64,000 bases of DNA from Ignavibacteriales bacterium. GTDB taxonomy: Bacteria; Bacteroidota; Ignavibacteria; Ignavibacteriales; Ignavibacteriaceae. The stretch spans positions 310,001 to 374,000 of the forward strand of contig JADJNX010000001.1 in NCBI GenBank assembly GCA_016714125.1, in the 5' to 3' direction. Made by a program: the position numbers and the translations under genes. A model generated the notes under the pieces. That model saw only the letters and a list, made by a program, of their open reading frames with translations. It made no database searches and was not told the origin of the DNA. Shown in pieces: positions 40,822 through 50,712 of the stretch; position 1 is the stretch's first letter; the number at the start of each line of letters is the position of its first letter.

Positions 40822-41272
40822 TTATTTGCATCACATTTTCGGCAATGTCTTCAAAGCTGTCCAAAGAAGCCTTTTCATATTGCTCATAAATCACTGGATT
40901 CCAGAACTCAATTTTGTTTAATGAGCCGAGAATCAGCACATCCTTCTCTATTTTCGCATATTCAAGAAGGTGTGGAGGAATTATCACTCGAGATTGACCA
41001 TCCATGGTTTGCTCTTCAGCACTGTGAAGAAAGACTCTGATGAATCTTGCATGGTTTTTGTTATACTGGTTCAATTTCGAAAGATTTTCCTCGATCGTTG
41101 CAAATAAATCCTTAGGGAACAGATCTATACAGTGACCTACCTCATCGAGACCCACACCCTTGGTTAGTACCAGAGTGTTCTCAGCAGCCGGACTGATAAA
41201 ACGTTTCAGTTTCGAAGGAATACTGATACGGTTTTTGGAGTCTAAATTGTGTAAAAAGTGTCCTTTGAACAC
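40805..41272 (-). CDS. mraZ: Transcriptional regulator MraZ
   Basis: 155 residues from GTG 41272. FKGHFLHNLDSKNRISIPSK is the first AbrB-like repeat and MDGQSRVIIPPHLLEYA the second. The open frame reaches 41332, but residues before FKGHF are unlike MraZ, and the GTG has a Shine-Dalgarno (AAAGGA) at good spacing. MraZ represses the dcw operon by binding repeated TGGGN boxes in its own promoter; three such boxes lie 42-71 bases upstream. Confidence 0.93.
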   Translation of the reverse strand: MFKGHFLHNLDSKNRISIPSKLKRFISPAAENTLVLTKGVGLDEVGHCIDLFPKDLFATIEENLSKLNQYNKNHARFIRVFLHSAEEQTMDGQSRVIIPPHLLEYAKIEKDVLILGSLNKIEFWNPVIYEQYEKASLDSFEDIAENVMQINGQIS

Positions 41273-41313
41273 GCGGGCGGTCCTTTTATTTGTTTTTGGG
41301 TTTTTTTGTGGGC

Positions 41314-41343
41314 ATTTTACCCACTTTTCCACACTTCACCCCA
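41314..41343 (-). promoter_or_regulatory. MraZ operator: three boxes at 10-base spacing
   Basis: On the minus strand three boxes, TGGGG, TGTGG and TGGGT, start exactly 10 bases apart. This is the known MraZ-binding pattern (TGGGN repeated with 5-base spacers), with one mismatch in the middle box. It lies between the promoter and the mraZ start. Confidence 0.85.
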
Positions 41344-41373
41344 AAACTTATTAAATTTTTCGCTAATAGTCAA
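41342..41373 (-). promoter_or_regulatory. Putative dcw operon promoter
   Basis: On the minus strand TTGACT (41368-41373) is followed 17 bases later by TAAGTTTTG (41342-41350), similar to a -35 element and to the Bacteroidota-type TAnnTTTG element. It is immediately upstream of, and partly touches, the MraZ boxes, as expected for repression. Confidence 0.55.
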
Positions 41374-41524
41374 GCATATTTGAAAAAAAGTTTAAAATAA
41401 ATTTTTAAAGCGGGTATTTTGTGTTAGAAAATTGGTAATACAAGTGGGGTAAATCTATAATTAGAATGGTTTTATTCGATTTGTTGGAATAGTTGTGGAG
41501 GGGGTAAACTGAAAAGGAAGAGAT

Positions 41525-41640
41525 TTAGGACCTCACCCCCGACCCCTCTCCTAAAGTGAGAGGGGAGGATTAAGACGCCCTAATCCTCTGCGGAAATCTG
41601 TTTAATCCGCGTGTATCTGCGGGATAAAAACTCTATGCTA
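41525..41640. repeat. Dispersed intergenic repeat, second copy
   Basis: 41530-41568 begins ACCTCACCCCC and forms an 8-base-pair hairpin (CCCCTCTC/GAGAGGGG), like the unit at 23996. 41598-41635 contains TTTAATCCGCGTGTATCTGCG, matching the unit at 24104. The order of the two units is the same as at the BREX edge. It sits in the interval between mraZ and the rRNA methyltransferase gene, which is otherwise non-coding. Confidence 0.75.
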
Positions 41641-41656
41641 TTGACCACTTTACTCT

Positions 41657-42862
41657 TTATAGTCGAATCAGTTTCGCCATGTAGAATCCATCAAATCCGG
41701 AGTCTGCCGGTGAGATGTTTTTCTCTTCGATGAGCTTAAATTGATCTTTATGGGATTCAAGGAATTTTTTGACTTGTAATTCATTCTCGGAAGGAAGAAT
41801 GCTACATGTAACATAAATCAGCTTTCCCCCCTTCTTAACCATATTTGAGTAAGAGGAAAGAATCTCTTCCTGAATTTTAATTAGTTCTTCAATTCGTTCC
41901 TTTTTTAATTTCCATTTGGCATCTGGATTTCTTCTGAGAACACCCAGACCTGAACATGGGACATCAAGTAACACCAGGTCAGCACTTTCGGCAAGCCGTT
42001 TAATAACTTTTGTACTGTCGATAGCTTTGGTTTCAATTATTGAGATACCGTTTCTTTTTGATCTCTTTTTTAACTCGATAAGTTTTCGTTCTTCAGTGTC
42101 GAGGCACAGGATTTTCCCTTTGTTTTTCATCAATGCAGCCATGTGTAGCGATTTGCCACCTGCACCTGCACATGCATCGATAACACGCATCCCGGGTTCA
42201 ACACCGGAAAAATAAGCAACATGCTGAGATGAAGCATCCTGAATCTCAAAAAAGCCTTTTTTGAACTCTTCGAGAAGGAAAAGATTTTTCCTTTCGTCAA
42301 GAACCAAAGCATCCGGATTGTGGGGAACTTCGATTGCTTTAATCTCTTGATCGGCGAATTTATCTTTAAGAAATTTCCTGGTGGTTTTTACGGTGTTTAC
42401 CCGGAGCACCACTTCTGCCTCTTTGTTGAGTGCACTCAGTTCCTTCTCCCAGCGTGCTCCCAATTGCTGCTCCCCAAATTCATCCAGCCAGTCGGGCACT
42501 GATTCTCTAATCTTGCGTGTCTGTTTCCCCTCTTCATATCTCTGAAGAAGTTTATCTTTTTTTAGACCAACTTCTCCAAGCTGCGACTCATCACTTAGTC
42601 TCACTATAAAAAGATATGCTGTAATGATCTTCCGGAATTGTTCTTCATTGGTTGTCCCTGTAGAGGCTGCATACGATATAAGCCTTAAGTTCCGGATTAT
42701 TTCGTAGGAGGTCTCTGCTATGAATTTCCGATCTCTCGCTCCCCATTTTGGATTGGTTTTAAGGATAAAATTGATCACAGAATCAGCATAACGATTCTCA
42801 AGTATCGTGCTTTTTATTATTCTTAATACTGCTTCTAAGAGGTTGTTATGTATTCTTGTCAT
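41657..42862 (-). CDS. RsmB/NOL1-family RNA (cytosine-5)-methyltransferase
   Basis: 401 residues, intact. An N-terminal NusB-like helical domain (about residues 1-145) is followed by the methyltransferase domain: IDACAGAGGKSLHMA (SAM loop), LLDVPCSGLGVLRRNPD and YVTCSILPSENE, whose two cysteines are the catalytic pair. This layout is that of RsmB, which methylates C967 of 16S rRNA; related family members modify other rRNA sites, so the target is inferred. It is separated from the dcw cluster by the repeat region. Confidence 0.9.
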   Translation of the reverse strand: MTRIHNNLLEAVLRIIKSTILENRYADSVINFILKTNPKWGARDRKFIAETSYEIIRNLRLISYAASTGTTNEEQFRKIITAYLFIVRLSDESQLGEVGLKKDKLLQRYEEGKQTRKIRESVPDWLDEFGEQQLGARWEKELSALNKEAEVVLRVNTVKTTRKFLKDKFADQEIKAIEVPHNPDALVLDERKNLFLLEEFKKGFFEIQDASSQHVAYFSGVEPGMRVIDACAGAGGKSLHMAALMKNKGKILCLDTEERKLIELKKRSKRNGISIIETKAIDSTKVIKRLAESADLVLLDVPCSGLGVLRRNPDAKWKLKKERIEELIKIQEEILSSYSNMVKKGGKLIYVTCSILPSENELQVKKFLESHKDQFKLIEEKNISPADSGFDGFYMAKLIRL

Positions 42863-42964
42863 CTTTTAGTCGTTTTTACCGCGGTTTATGTTATCACTTA
42901 ACAATCAAAAATAAATTAAATTTAGGCTGTAAATTTACAAGAATAACAACAAGAAGTAGAATTT

Positions 42965-43135
42965 ATGCAAAAACCCGGAAGATATCTTGGTCTCTCACTT
43001 GCTGTGGGATTAATCCTCTCTATGATTATTACAAAACAGGTTGGGAATGGCTTTGCCGTGGCAGTTGCGATAATGGGTATTTCTCTTTTGGTTGGATTGT
43101 TGTTCGAGTATTATAAATATATGAGGAAAAAATGA
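42965..43135 (+). CDS. Small two-helix membrane protein
   Basis: 56 residues. YLGLSLAVGLILSMIIT and FAVAVAIMGISLLVGLLF are two hydrophobic helices separated by a short polar turn, and the C-terminus is basic (YYKYMRKK). The stop overlaps the ATG of the next gene (AATGA), so both are probably co-translated. No family is recognised. It is too short for most gene callers but the coupling supports it. Confidence 0.65.
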   Translation: MQKPGRYLGLSLAVGLILSMIITKQVGNGFAVAVAIMGISLLVGLLFEYYKYMRKK

Positions 43136-43845
43136 CCGGTTGGATTATAAAACTCTCTCTTTCTTTATTGCTGATCTCTTGCTCACCTGCAACTGAAAGA
43201 CCTGTTCATACATCAAAGACTGCCTCGAAAGACTCAATTATCGGATCAGATGTTGTAGAAAAAGACAGTTTAAAAGAAGCAACAGACTTTTTATTTGGTG
43301 AATTAAAGTCGCTGGTAGATCTGAAAATCATTGATAAGAAAAAGAGTGACAAACTTGCCGTAATACTTACTGCTGTAAAAGTTGAATTTATCAATACTGA
43401 AGGCAGCAGAAAAGAAGCCTTTTTAATAGTTCATAAAGAAGTTGCTTCTCAAGTAAGATCTATATTCAAAGAAATCGCGGATTCGGGGTTTGTCATCGAT
43501 AAAATCGAGCCGATGAGTAAATATAAATGGTCGGATGACAGTTCAATGGTTTACAACAATACATCTTGTTTTAACTATCGTTTAGTATCAGGCACCCGGA
43601 GCATGAGCAAACATGCCTATGGTCTCGCTCTCGATATCAATCCTTTTTGGAACCCGTTTGTATCCGGCAAAAGAGTGTCACCAAAAGGGGCAAAATATGA
43701 TATCACCAAAAATGGTACTATTCACAGGAAGGCATTAATCTACAAACTCTTCATTAAAAATGGTTGGAAATGGGGCGGTGACTGGATACCTTACCAGGAT
43801 TACCAACATTTTTTTAATGATAAAATTAAGGTTAAAACTTTTTAA
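43132..43845 (+). CDS. M15-family peptidase lipoprotein
   Basis: 237 residues. A lipobox (LLLISCS) at residues 15-21 predicts a lipoprotein. The catalytic domain has SKHAYGLALDINPFWNP, carrying the zinc-binding His and Asp, and WGGDWIPYQDYQHFF, carrying the final zinc-binding His, which is the M15C/VanY-like pattern. Such enzymes cleave peptidoglycan stem peptides (carboxypeptidase or L-Ala-D-Glu peptidase). Residues 25-130 form a helical spacer with no recognised domain. Confidence 0.85.
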   Translation: MTGWIIKLSLSLLLISCSPATERPVHTSKTASKDSIIGSDVVEKDSLKEATDFLFGELKSLVDLKIIDKKKSDKLAVILTAVKVEFINTEGSRKEAFLIVHKEVASQVRSIFKEIADSGFVIDKIEPMSKYKWSDDSSMVYNNTSCFNYRLVSGTRSMSKHAYGLALDINPFWNPFVSGKRVSPKGAKYDITKNGTIHRKALIYKLFIKNGWKWGGDWIPYQDYQHFFNDKIKVKTF

Positions 43846-43972
43846 TTTTATATTTGAGTGATTATTTAGGTAAAGCAGTCTATCTATTATCTTTGAAAAA
43901 GAGATAGACATTATCATCAAATGTTTTACTTTAATATATTTTAAAAAGTTTTAACCACTAATATTTAAATAA

Positions 43973-44563
43973 TTAAAATTTCATTTTAACACTTACCAAC
44001 CCCCTAAGATCACCGGGACTAAAATTTACAGCCTTGTCGTTGGGGTATTTTTCAGCTATTAATTTCTTGATATTCCCGGGGATTTGCTCATTAGTTCCAT
44101 GGCAGACCACACATTCTTCGACCAAAAGAATTGGTTTGGCTAAATGTAATGTGTTGCTCTTAGCCGATCTTTCAACTCTGAAGAAAACTGTATCTTTGTT
44201 GAAGTTATCTGCTTTCATCATGTTTTCACATTCTTTAAGCCACATCAATTCTGCATCATCGGGAACATTTGCTTCATTTCTATTCATAAAAGAAACTCTT
44301 CTAAGCTCCATTCCTTTCATCGTAGAATACGTTTTTGCAAACTCCTGAGCAGTGTCCGAACAAACATTTAACGCGCTCTCGGGGCCACCTTTCTTCATTT
44401 CTGCAACCAAAATGGTCTTCAATTCTTTCATGAATTCTCCGGCGGCTTTGCTTGCAGTTAATTTTGCCTCCTCAAGTTTTACATCTTTTTTAGGTTCCAC
44501 CTGTTTAACACAACCGGCGAGAATCAAAACGGATGTTACCACTAGTATCAGTATTCTTCCCAT
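43973..44563 (-). CDS. DUF3365-type haem-binding lipoprotein
   Basis: 196 residues from ATG 44563 (an alternative ATG lies 7 codons upstream). LVVTSVLILAGC is a lipoprotein signal with the lipid Cys at residue 20. The domain matches the DUF3365/Tll0287-like fold and ends with CVVCHG, a CxxCH haem c site, followed by GDLRGLVSVKMKF. Such proteins are c-type haem sensors or electron carriers in the periplasm. It lies downstream of the hydrogenase operon but beyond its terminator, so it is probably expressed separately. Confidence 0.85.
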   Translation of the reverse strand: MGRILILVVTSVLILAGCVKQVEPKKDVKLEEAKLTASKAAGEFMKELKTILVAEMKKGGPESALNVCSDTAQEFAKTYSTMKGMELRRVSFMNRNEANVPDDAELMWLKECENMMKADNFNKDTVFFRVERSAKSNTLHLAKPILLVEECVVCHGTNEQIPGNIKKLIAEKYPNDKAVNFSPGDLRGLVSVKMKF

Positions 44564-44603
44564 ATTTACTCCTTTTTTGATCAATTAGATGCTTTAAAAA
44601 CAA

Positions 44604-44636
44604 AAGAGGTTGCTTTTACTAAAAAAACAACCTCTT
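44604..44636 (-). terminator. Intrinsic terminator of the hydrogenase operon
   Basis: Arms AAGAGGTTG and CAACCTCTT with a 15-base loop; on the minus strand the stem is followed by TTGTTTTT. It lies 20 bases beyond the hydA stop. Confidence 0.85.
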
Positions 44637-44655
44637 AATTAATATAATGAAATTA

Positions 44656-46533
44656 TCAGAGTATGAATTTGCCTCGTTTAGTATAGTGAGTATGCAGCAG
44701 TTCGTGAGACTTGTGACTGCATGGACCCTCCGGAATAAATTTGGCATAAAACTCAGCTACATGAGTGTTTTCATGAGATTTCCTGATTGGAAGTGTCTCT
44801 TCTTCAGCGTATATAGCTTTTGCTCTTGCTTTTCTTATCTTTTCATTTGTTGGAACAGGTTGACCACCACCACCAAGACATCCACCCGGGCATGCCATGA
44901 TCTCAATGAAATGGACATCATAAAGTTCACCGGCTTTTAGCATTTCCATAACTTTTTTGCATTAGCCGTTCCGTGAGCCACGATGAACTTCAATTCCACA
45001 CCTTCCAGGAATGACCAGTCGGGCACACAATTTTCAAGCACTACAGATGATTGCTTCACTCCTTCAAAGCCTCTGACGGCCTCTATCCGAAGTTTTTCAA
45101 ATGGAACTTCACGCCCTGTGACCAGTTCGTAAACTGTTCTCAAAGCAGCTTCCATAACACCACCTGTGGCACCAAAGATAAGCCCTGCTCCCGAACCGAG
45201 ACCAAAAGGATCATCAAAATCTGATTTAGGAAGTGATGGAAGTTTCATCCCGGCTTCCTTTATCATCATTGCCATTTCACGTGCTGTGAGGCCATAATCA
45301 ACATCCCGGTATCCGGAAGAATCCATTTCAGGACGGTTGCATTCAAATTTCTTTGCGGAGCATGGCATCAAAGCAACACTTACGATGTCTTTTGGATCAA
45401 TTCCTGCCTGCTCGGCGTAAAATGTTTTGATAATGCTTCCAAACATCTTCTGTGGTGATTTTGCAGATGAAAGATGATCAAGATACTCAGGATAAAAATG
45501 TTCGATATATTTAACCCACCCGGGTGAACACGATGTAAACTGAGGCAGTTTAACGGTAGTGTCGCCATCAACAACAGCCTTTTTAATCCTGGTAAGAAGT
45601 TCTGTTCCCTCTTCCATGATCGTAAGATCGGCAGTGAAGTTAGTGTCGAATACCTTGTCGAAACCAATCCTTTTAATAGCCGTGTTCAATTCTCTTGTGA
45701 CTGAATTACCCGGCTCAAGCCCAAATTCTTCACCAATTGCAGCACGAGGAGATGGAGCTGTCTGAATAACCACATGTTTTGTAGGGTCTTCGATAGCTCT
45801 CCATATTTCATCCGATGGATCATTTGCGTAAAGTGCACCTGTTGGGCATCGGTTGATACATTGACCACAATTAATACAAACAACTTCAGCAAGTGGTTTA
45901 GCCATAAATGTATCGATATGAGTTTCTGCTCCTCTGCCAATAGCTTCGAGGACAACCAACTTCCTGAAGATCAATACAAGTTCTTACACATCTACGACAA
46001 TTTATACATTTATCCATGTCACGAATGACAGAATAAGACGATCTGTCAACAGGGTATTTGCTGACATTAGGGTGACCAAACATATAGGCATCAACACCCA
46101 TCTCCTTGGCAAGTGTTTGCAACTCACAATTGCCATTTTTCACACAAGCGTAACACTCACCAACATGCTCACTCAAAAGGAGCTCCATGATGTGTTTTCT
46201 TGCTTTTCTGACAGAAATTGTTGAAGTTTTAACTTTAATCGGCGCCGTAATCGGGAATGCACACGATGCCTGCAGGGTTCTCATCCCCTCAACATCAACG
46301 AGGCAAAGCCGGCAATGCCCTCCTATTCCCAGATCTTCATGGGCACAAAGGGTGGGGATATAGATATCTGACATGCGGCATGCTTCGAGTATCGTGGTAC
46401 CAAATGGTACACTCAATGTTTTACTGTTTATATGCACTGTCACAGTGCCACCGATAGTGTCCACATTCTCAGGAGCAGTTGGAACAAAAGCTTTCTGACT
46501 GATGGGAGCACGTGATGTTTTTAAATGCTTCAT
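44656..46533 (-). CDS. hydA: [FeFe] hydrogenase catalytic subunit HydA/HndD type (frame-interrupted)
   Basis: About 626 residues over three frames. The N-terminal [2Fe-2S] domain has Cys63, Cys74, Cys77 and Cys91; HVGECYACVKNGNC binds the His-Cys3 cluster; CINCRRCVRTC and CINCGQCINRCP bind two [4Fe-4S] clusters. The H-cluster motifs are all present: TSCSPGW, MPCSAKKFE and MACPGGCLGGGGQP. Frame changes lie near 45965 and 44950. With hydB and hydC next to it, this is the catalytic subunit of a trimeric cytoplasmic NAD(P)-linked hydrogenase, probably electron-bifurcating (group A3), making or oxidising H2. Overlaps hydB by 4 bases. Confidence 0.95.
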
Positions 46534-47741
46534 TTATAAACTCCATCACTTTTGGAATGAAATATTTCTTCTTTAAAGTCTTCGAGAATCGAAAGGAATG
46601 GATTAGGACTGCTCTGACCCAATCCGCACTTGGAAGCAATTTTCATTGTCTCACCCAGTTCTTTAAGATTGTTTATGTGGGCAAAAGTGTATTGATTTTT
46701 TTCAATCATCTCAACACCTTCCAGCAGTTTTTGATTTCCGATTCTACACGGTGTACATTGTCCGCAAGACTCTTCAACAAAAAATTCCATAAAAGTTTTT
46801 AAGAACATGGAGCATCTTCCGTGATTCGTTAAATATCATAATTGAACCACCGGTTGCAACATCTTCATACGCAAGCTTTCGGTCAAATTTTGACCTCGGG
46901 ATACAAACTCCCGATGCGCCACCCACCTGAACAGCTTTTGTATCTTTTGCTCCAACCTTTGCCAAGAGCTCATTTATCGTGATTCCCCAGTTGAGTTCAT
47001 AAACACCCGGTTTTCACAATCTCCTGAGATGGAGAAGAGTTTTGATCCGCTTGATGCAGAAGTTCCTCTCTCAGCATATTTTTCTCCACCCATAAGGATG
47101 ATATGTGGAACTGCTGCCAGGGTTTCAACATTGTTTACTGTAGTGGGAGCACCGCACAAACCTGTGTTAACAGGATATGGTGGTCTGTTTCTTGGTTCAC
47201 CTCTTTGACCTTCAAGTGATTCAATTAGAGCAGTCTCTTCACCACACACATATGCACCTGCTCCCATGACAATCGAGATATCAAAATGAAAACCTTCTTT
47301 ACCGCAGATATTCTCACCAAGGAGGTTTTTCTCTCTCATTTCATTAAGACAATCTTCTAGAAATTGTCTCATATAAACATATTCACCTCTTAGATAGATG
47401 TAGCCATGAGCTGCTCCCACGGTATATCCGCCAACTACCATTCCGTCAAGTATCAGGAAGGGAGCATTCATCAGGAGCACGCGATCTTTAAATGTGCCCG
47501 GTTCGCCTTCATCTGCGTTACAGATAATAAATTTATCTGCTCCCGTGGCTGCAGCCACAAGCATCCATTTGGTTGAGGTTGGGAATCCGGCTCCGCCTCT
47601 CCCTTTAAGTTTAGAAGCTTTCAGTTCAAAAAGGATGTCATCCCTTCCCATTTCCAGAGCTTTTTTAATGCTGGAACCTGCTTCGTAATTCGAGAAAAGG
47701 AGACTCGATTCGTGTATTGTATTGCTTATATCATTATACAT
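46530..47741 (-). CDS. hydB: Hydrogenase flavoprotein subunit HydB (NuoF-like; frame-interrupted)
   Basis: About 404 residues over three frames. KGRGGAGFPTSTKW and GAGAYVCGEETALIESLEG are the FMN and NADH sites; an SLBB domain follows, and SCGQCTPCRIG plus the later SKCGLG bind a [4Fe-4S] cluster. Frame changes lie near 46970 and 46795. It starts directly at the NuoF core and ends after the cluster, without the N-terminal thioredoxin-like and C-terminal ferredoxin domains of Thermotoga-type HydB. It passes electrons between NAD(H) and the hydrogenase. Confidence 0.94.
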
Positions 47742-47754
47742 GTTTCATTTCTCC

Positions 47755-48228
47755 TTACTTGATCTCTTTAAGAATTGAACAGGCTTTTTCTGGGTCCAGT
47801 TTTGTGTAAACTCTGTCATTTACTATCATCGCAGGTCCCTGATCGCACATTCCCAAACAGTTGGTAAATTCAAGTGTGATCTTTTGGTCTTTGCTGGTCT
47901 CACCAAATTTCATCCCAAGTTCTCGCTCAATAGCCTTTTCGATCTGGCATTTTCCTGCCATATCACAGATTATTGTTCTGCACAAACGGACGATATTTCT
48001 TCCTTTTGGCTGATCATTAAGGAATGAATAAAAGGAAATCACGCCATAAACTTCAACAGGATGAATATCAAGGACACGAGCCACTTCCTGCTGAGCAAAA
48101 TCCGGGATATGATGATATTTCTCCTGAATGTACTCAAGTAAGGGCATTAGAGCCGTTCTGTGGAAGTCGTATTGACTGGCAAAGATTTCGATCTCTTCGG
48201 TAAGATTATTTTTTTCAAGTGCTAACAT
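47755..48228 (-). CDS. hydC: Hydrogenase subunit HydC (NuoE-like [2Fe-2S])
   Basis: 157 residues, intact. The NuoE fold is seen in MPLLEYIQEKYHHIPDFAQ and HPVEVYGVISFYSFL. The [2Fe-2S] ligands are two Cys in LCRTIICDMAGK and two in CLGMCDQGPAM. It is the small partner of HydB. It starts 12 bases after the single-receiver gene and ends 13 bases before hydB. Confidence 0.93.
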   Translation of the reverse strand: MLALEKNNLTEEIEIFASQYDFHRTALMPLLEYIQEKYHHIPDFAQQEVARVLDIHPVEVYGVISFYSFLNDQPKGRNIVRLCRTIICDMAGKCQIEKAIERELGMKFGETSKDQKITLEFTNCLGMCDQGPAMIVNDRVYTKLDPEKACSILKEIK

Positions 48229-48240
48229 TTATTTCACCTC

Positions 48241-48612
48241 TTAACTTTTATTCAAGAGTTTGTTAACTTTGGCAATGAGAACATCTGCAGAAACAGGTTT
48301 CTCAACAAAATCATCCACCGGTACCATGTCACTTTTTCCGAATTGGAATCCCAATGCTTTAGAGACGGAAGTGTACATAAGAATTGGTGTGGTCACGCCT
48401 TCACGGCGGAGTTTTTGGGCGAGGAAAAAACCATCATCAGGTTCCTGCATCATTACATCGAGAATGACAAGAGCAGGTTTTTGTTCCTGAATAATTTTTA
48501 ACCCGTCACCGGGGTTATTGGCTGTTATAACTTCGAATCCGTTAGCCATAAGTACAAGAGATGTGGCATCGATAATATCCGGGTCGTCGTCAATTATTGC
48601 TATAAGAGACAT
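48241..48612 (-). CDS. Single-domain response regulator
   Basis: 123 residues from ATG 48612 (an alternative in-frame ATG is 5 codons upstream). IIDDDPDIIDA holds the acidic pair, VILDVMMQ the phospho-acceptor Asp and DFVEKPV the conserved Lys. There is no output domain, so it acts through protein contact or as a phosphorelay intermediate. It is located between the kinase genes and hydC in one apparent operon. Confidence 0.9.
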   Translation of the reverse strand: MSLIAIIDDDPDIIDATSLVLMANGFEVITANNPGDGLKIIQEQKPALVILDVMMQEPDDGFFLAQKLRREGVTTPILMYTSVSKALGFQFGKSDMVPVDDFVEKPVSADVLIAKVNKLLNKS

Positions 48613-48782
48613 ACTCTTCCTTTGCATTAATTTTTGGTCTTTTGAATGAATATATTATTAACCGGATTTCTCCGGCTGAATCTGGGAGGCTTCTCCCGCA
48701 TGGAACTCTCTGCTAAAATGGAATATTAGTTCCGCTGTTATGATGTCTGTGCTGCTTAAGCACGCCCGGTTTCAAAGAACAA

Positions 48783-50277
48783 TTATTTATTTAAAATCTT
48801 TTCAGGAAGGAACACTTTAAATGTGGTTCCTTTCCCGTATTCACTTTCTGTCTCAATCTTGCCGGAATAGTAGTCAATGGTCTTTTTAACTATCGACAAT
48901 CCAAGCCCGGTGCCGTGAATGCTTTTATAAATACATTTTTAGCCCTGAAAAAAACGGAGAAAAGCCGGTTTTTTTCTTCAGGTTTTAACCCAATTCCTGT
49001 ATCCTTTATTTTAAGGACAATATAAGCTCCCTTTCTCCCGAGTGTTACAGCTACCTCACCGTCAGTTTTGTTGTATTTTACTGCATTGCTCATCAGATTT
49101 GTTATAACTCTTTCGATCTCAAGGCGATCAGCTTCAATAACAAACGAGTTCTCTTCTGCGGAGAACTTTATGGTGATATTTTTTTTCGCTGCTTCAAATT
49201 GCATCATCTCCACAGTCTCTTGAACAAGTGCTGCAAGGTCGATCTTTACAATCTCCCTTTTCACAGTGTTTAATTCAATTCTGGAAATGTCGAGCAGATC
49301 GTTAACCATTGTAAGAAGACTTCTTAACCTTAAAGTGCTGCGAGTCAGAAAATCAGATCTCTGCTCATCAGTTATTTTCATTTTGGGGTTTAAGAGGATA
49401 TCCAAAAAACCGATGGTTGCAGCGACGGGAGCTTTTAATTCGTGGGAGACCATCGAAACAAACTGCGATTTGAGTTGTTCGATTTCTTTAAACTGGGTGA
49501 TGTTTTTGGAAACTATCACAATTCCTGCGAGCTTTTTCGATCGTGATCAGGGATTGGTGAACAAGTAACCTCAACAAACAAATCAGGATTTGTAGAAAGT
49601 TTAAACTGCACAGATTCGCCCTTAACTTCAAATATCTCTTTTGAAATCATTCTGTGAGCAATTTCCTTTACTTCAGGGGGAAGAATCTCAAGTATCTCCT
49701 CTGCAAGAAGAATTTCATCAAGATCCAGATATCTTAATGCAGCAGGATTATAATAAACCATTTCACCAAACTGGTTTATTACCATTACACCATCTGCCAA
49801 CAGGTTTATTATTGTATTTAGCCTGCTTCTTTCAAAAGCAAGCTCAAGGAGGCGGGCTTCACGATCAGCCTTTAGCCTCTCCGCTTCAAGGATTAGCCGG
49901 CGTTTCTGTAAACCTTTTTCAATATTGTGGATAAGTTCGTCCGGGGTGAAAGGTTTGAGTATATATCCTTCGGCACCCAGTTTTGTGGCTTCTACTGCTG
50001 TTTCATAACTTGCATAAGCAGTCGCCATAAAACAGATAGTATTTGGTCGAGCCTGCCTTATCATTCGGAGCACTTCTATCCCGCTAATGTCGGGCATTTT
50101 GAGGTCAAGAAGCGCGACATCAAAGTCGAATTCCGTACCTTTTTTAATACCTTCGGCACCATTCTCAGCGGTTTCAACTTCGAATCCCTCTATCTGAAGG
50201 ATTCGTTTTACTCCGTTTCTTAGATAATCTTCATCATCTACTAAAAGGATCCTGGCAGGATGATCAGAATCTTCCAC
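48783..50277 (-). CDS. Receiver-PAS-histidine kinase hybrid (frame-interrupted)
   Basis: About 498 residues. An N-terminal receiver (LLVDDEDYLRNGV, VALLDLKMPDISGIE, YILKPFTPDE) is followed by a PAS domain (INLLADGVMVINQFGEMVYY), then, past a shift near 49520, a HisKA domain (MVSHELKAPVAATIGFLDIL) and HATPase with NLMSNAVKYNK and IKDTGIGLKPEE. A second shift near 48905 precedes GTGLGLSIVKK and the end at 48783. No membrane segment is seen, so it is cytoplasmic. The receiver may take phosphate from the upstream sensor kinase. Confidence 0.88.
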
Positions 50278-50295
50278 CCTTTTCGAGCTCCATTA

Positions 50296-50703
50296 TTAAC
50301 CGGATTGTTTTTCGTAAAAGTCTGATATTCTGCTTAAAATGTCTTCTATTACAACAGGTTTGTTCAGAATATCATCAGCATTGATCCATTCCTGTTCCTC
50401 AGGAGTCATCGACTCGAACTGTAACCCCGTCTGATTTGCGACTGCGGTTACGATATATACCGGCATTTTTTTGCCAAGTGGATGCCTTTTTAATTTATGA
50501 GCCAGAACAAATCCTGAATCATATTCTTCCATCATAAGATCGATAACGGCACAAGCCGGTTTAAATGTCAGAAATTTTTCATAACCATCATTGCTGGTTT
50601 CTGCTGTTTCAACAGTAAAACCTTCTGCTTCAAAGAGCATCTTGTTTTGTTCCAGAATATCAATATCGTCATCAACCAATAATATTTTTTTTTCGTAATC
50701 CAT
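50296..50703 (-). CDS. Single-domain response regulator
   Basis: 135 residues, intact. ILLVDDDIDILEQNK and AVIDLMMEEYDSGF give the acidic pocket and phospho-acceptor Asp, and ILNKPV the Lys. It resembles the 48241 receiver in its unusual EEYDSGF segment after the Asp, so the two may be paralogues. It is placed directly after the sensor kinase (9-base gap), its probable phosphodonor. No output domain. Confidence 0.9.
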   Translation of the reverse strand: MDYEKKILLVDDDIDILEQNKMLFEAEGFTVETAETSNDGYEKFLTFKPACAVIDLMMEEYDSGFVLAHKLKRHPLGKKMPVYIVTAVANQTGLQFESMTPEEQEWINADDILNKPVVIEDILSRISDFYEKQSG

Positions 50704-50712
50704 TTTATTCCT

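Noticed and set aside
41272..41332. Start of mraZ at 41332
   Set aside because: The extra 20 residues are unlike MraZ and would overlap the operator; GTG 41272 has a good Shine-Dalgarno.
48640..48780. Small hairpins between the receiver-PAS-kinase and single-receiver genes as a riboswitch
   Set aside because: Only short unrelated stems (GGGAG/CTCCC, GTGCT/AGCAC) are seen; no known aptamer core.
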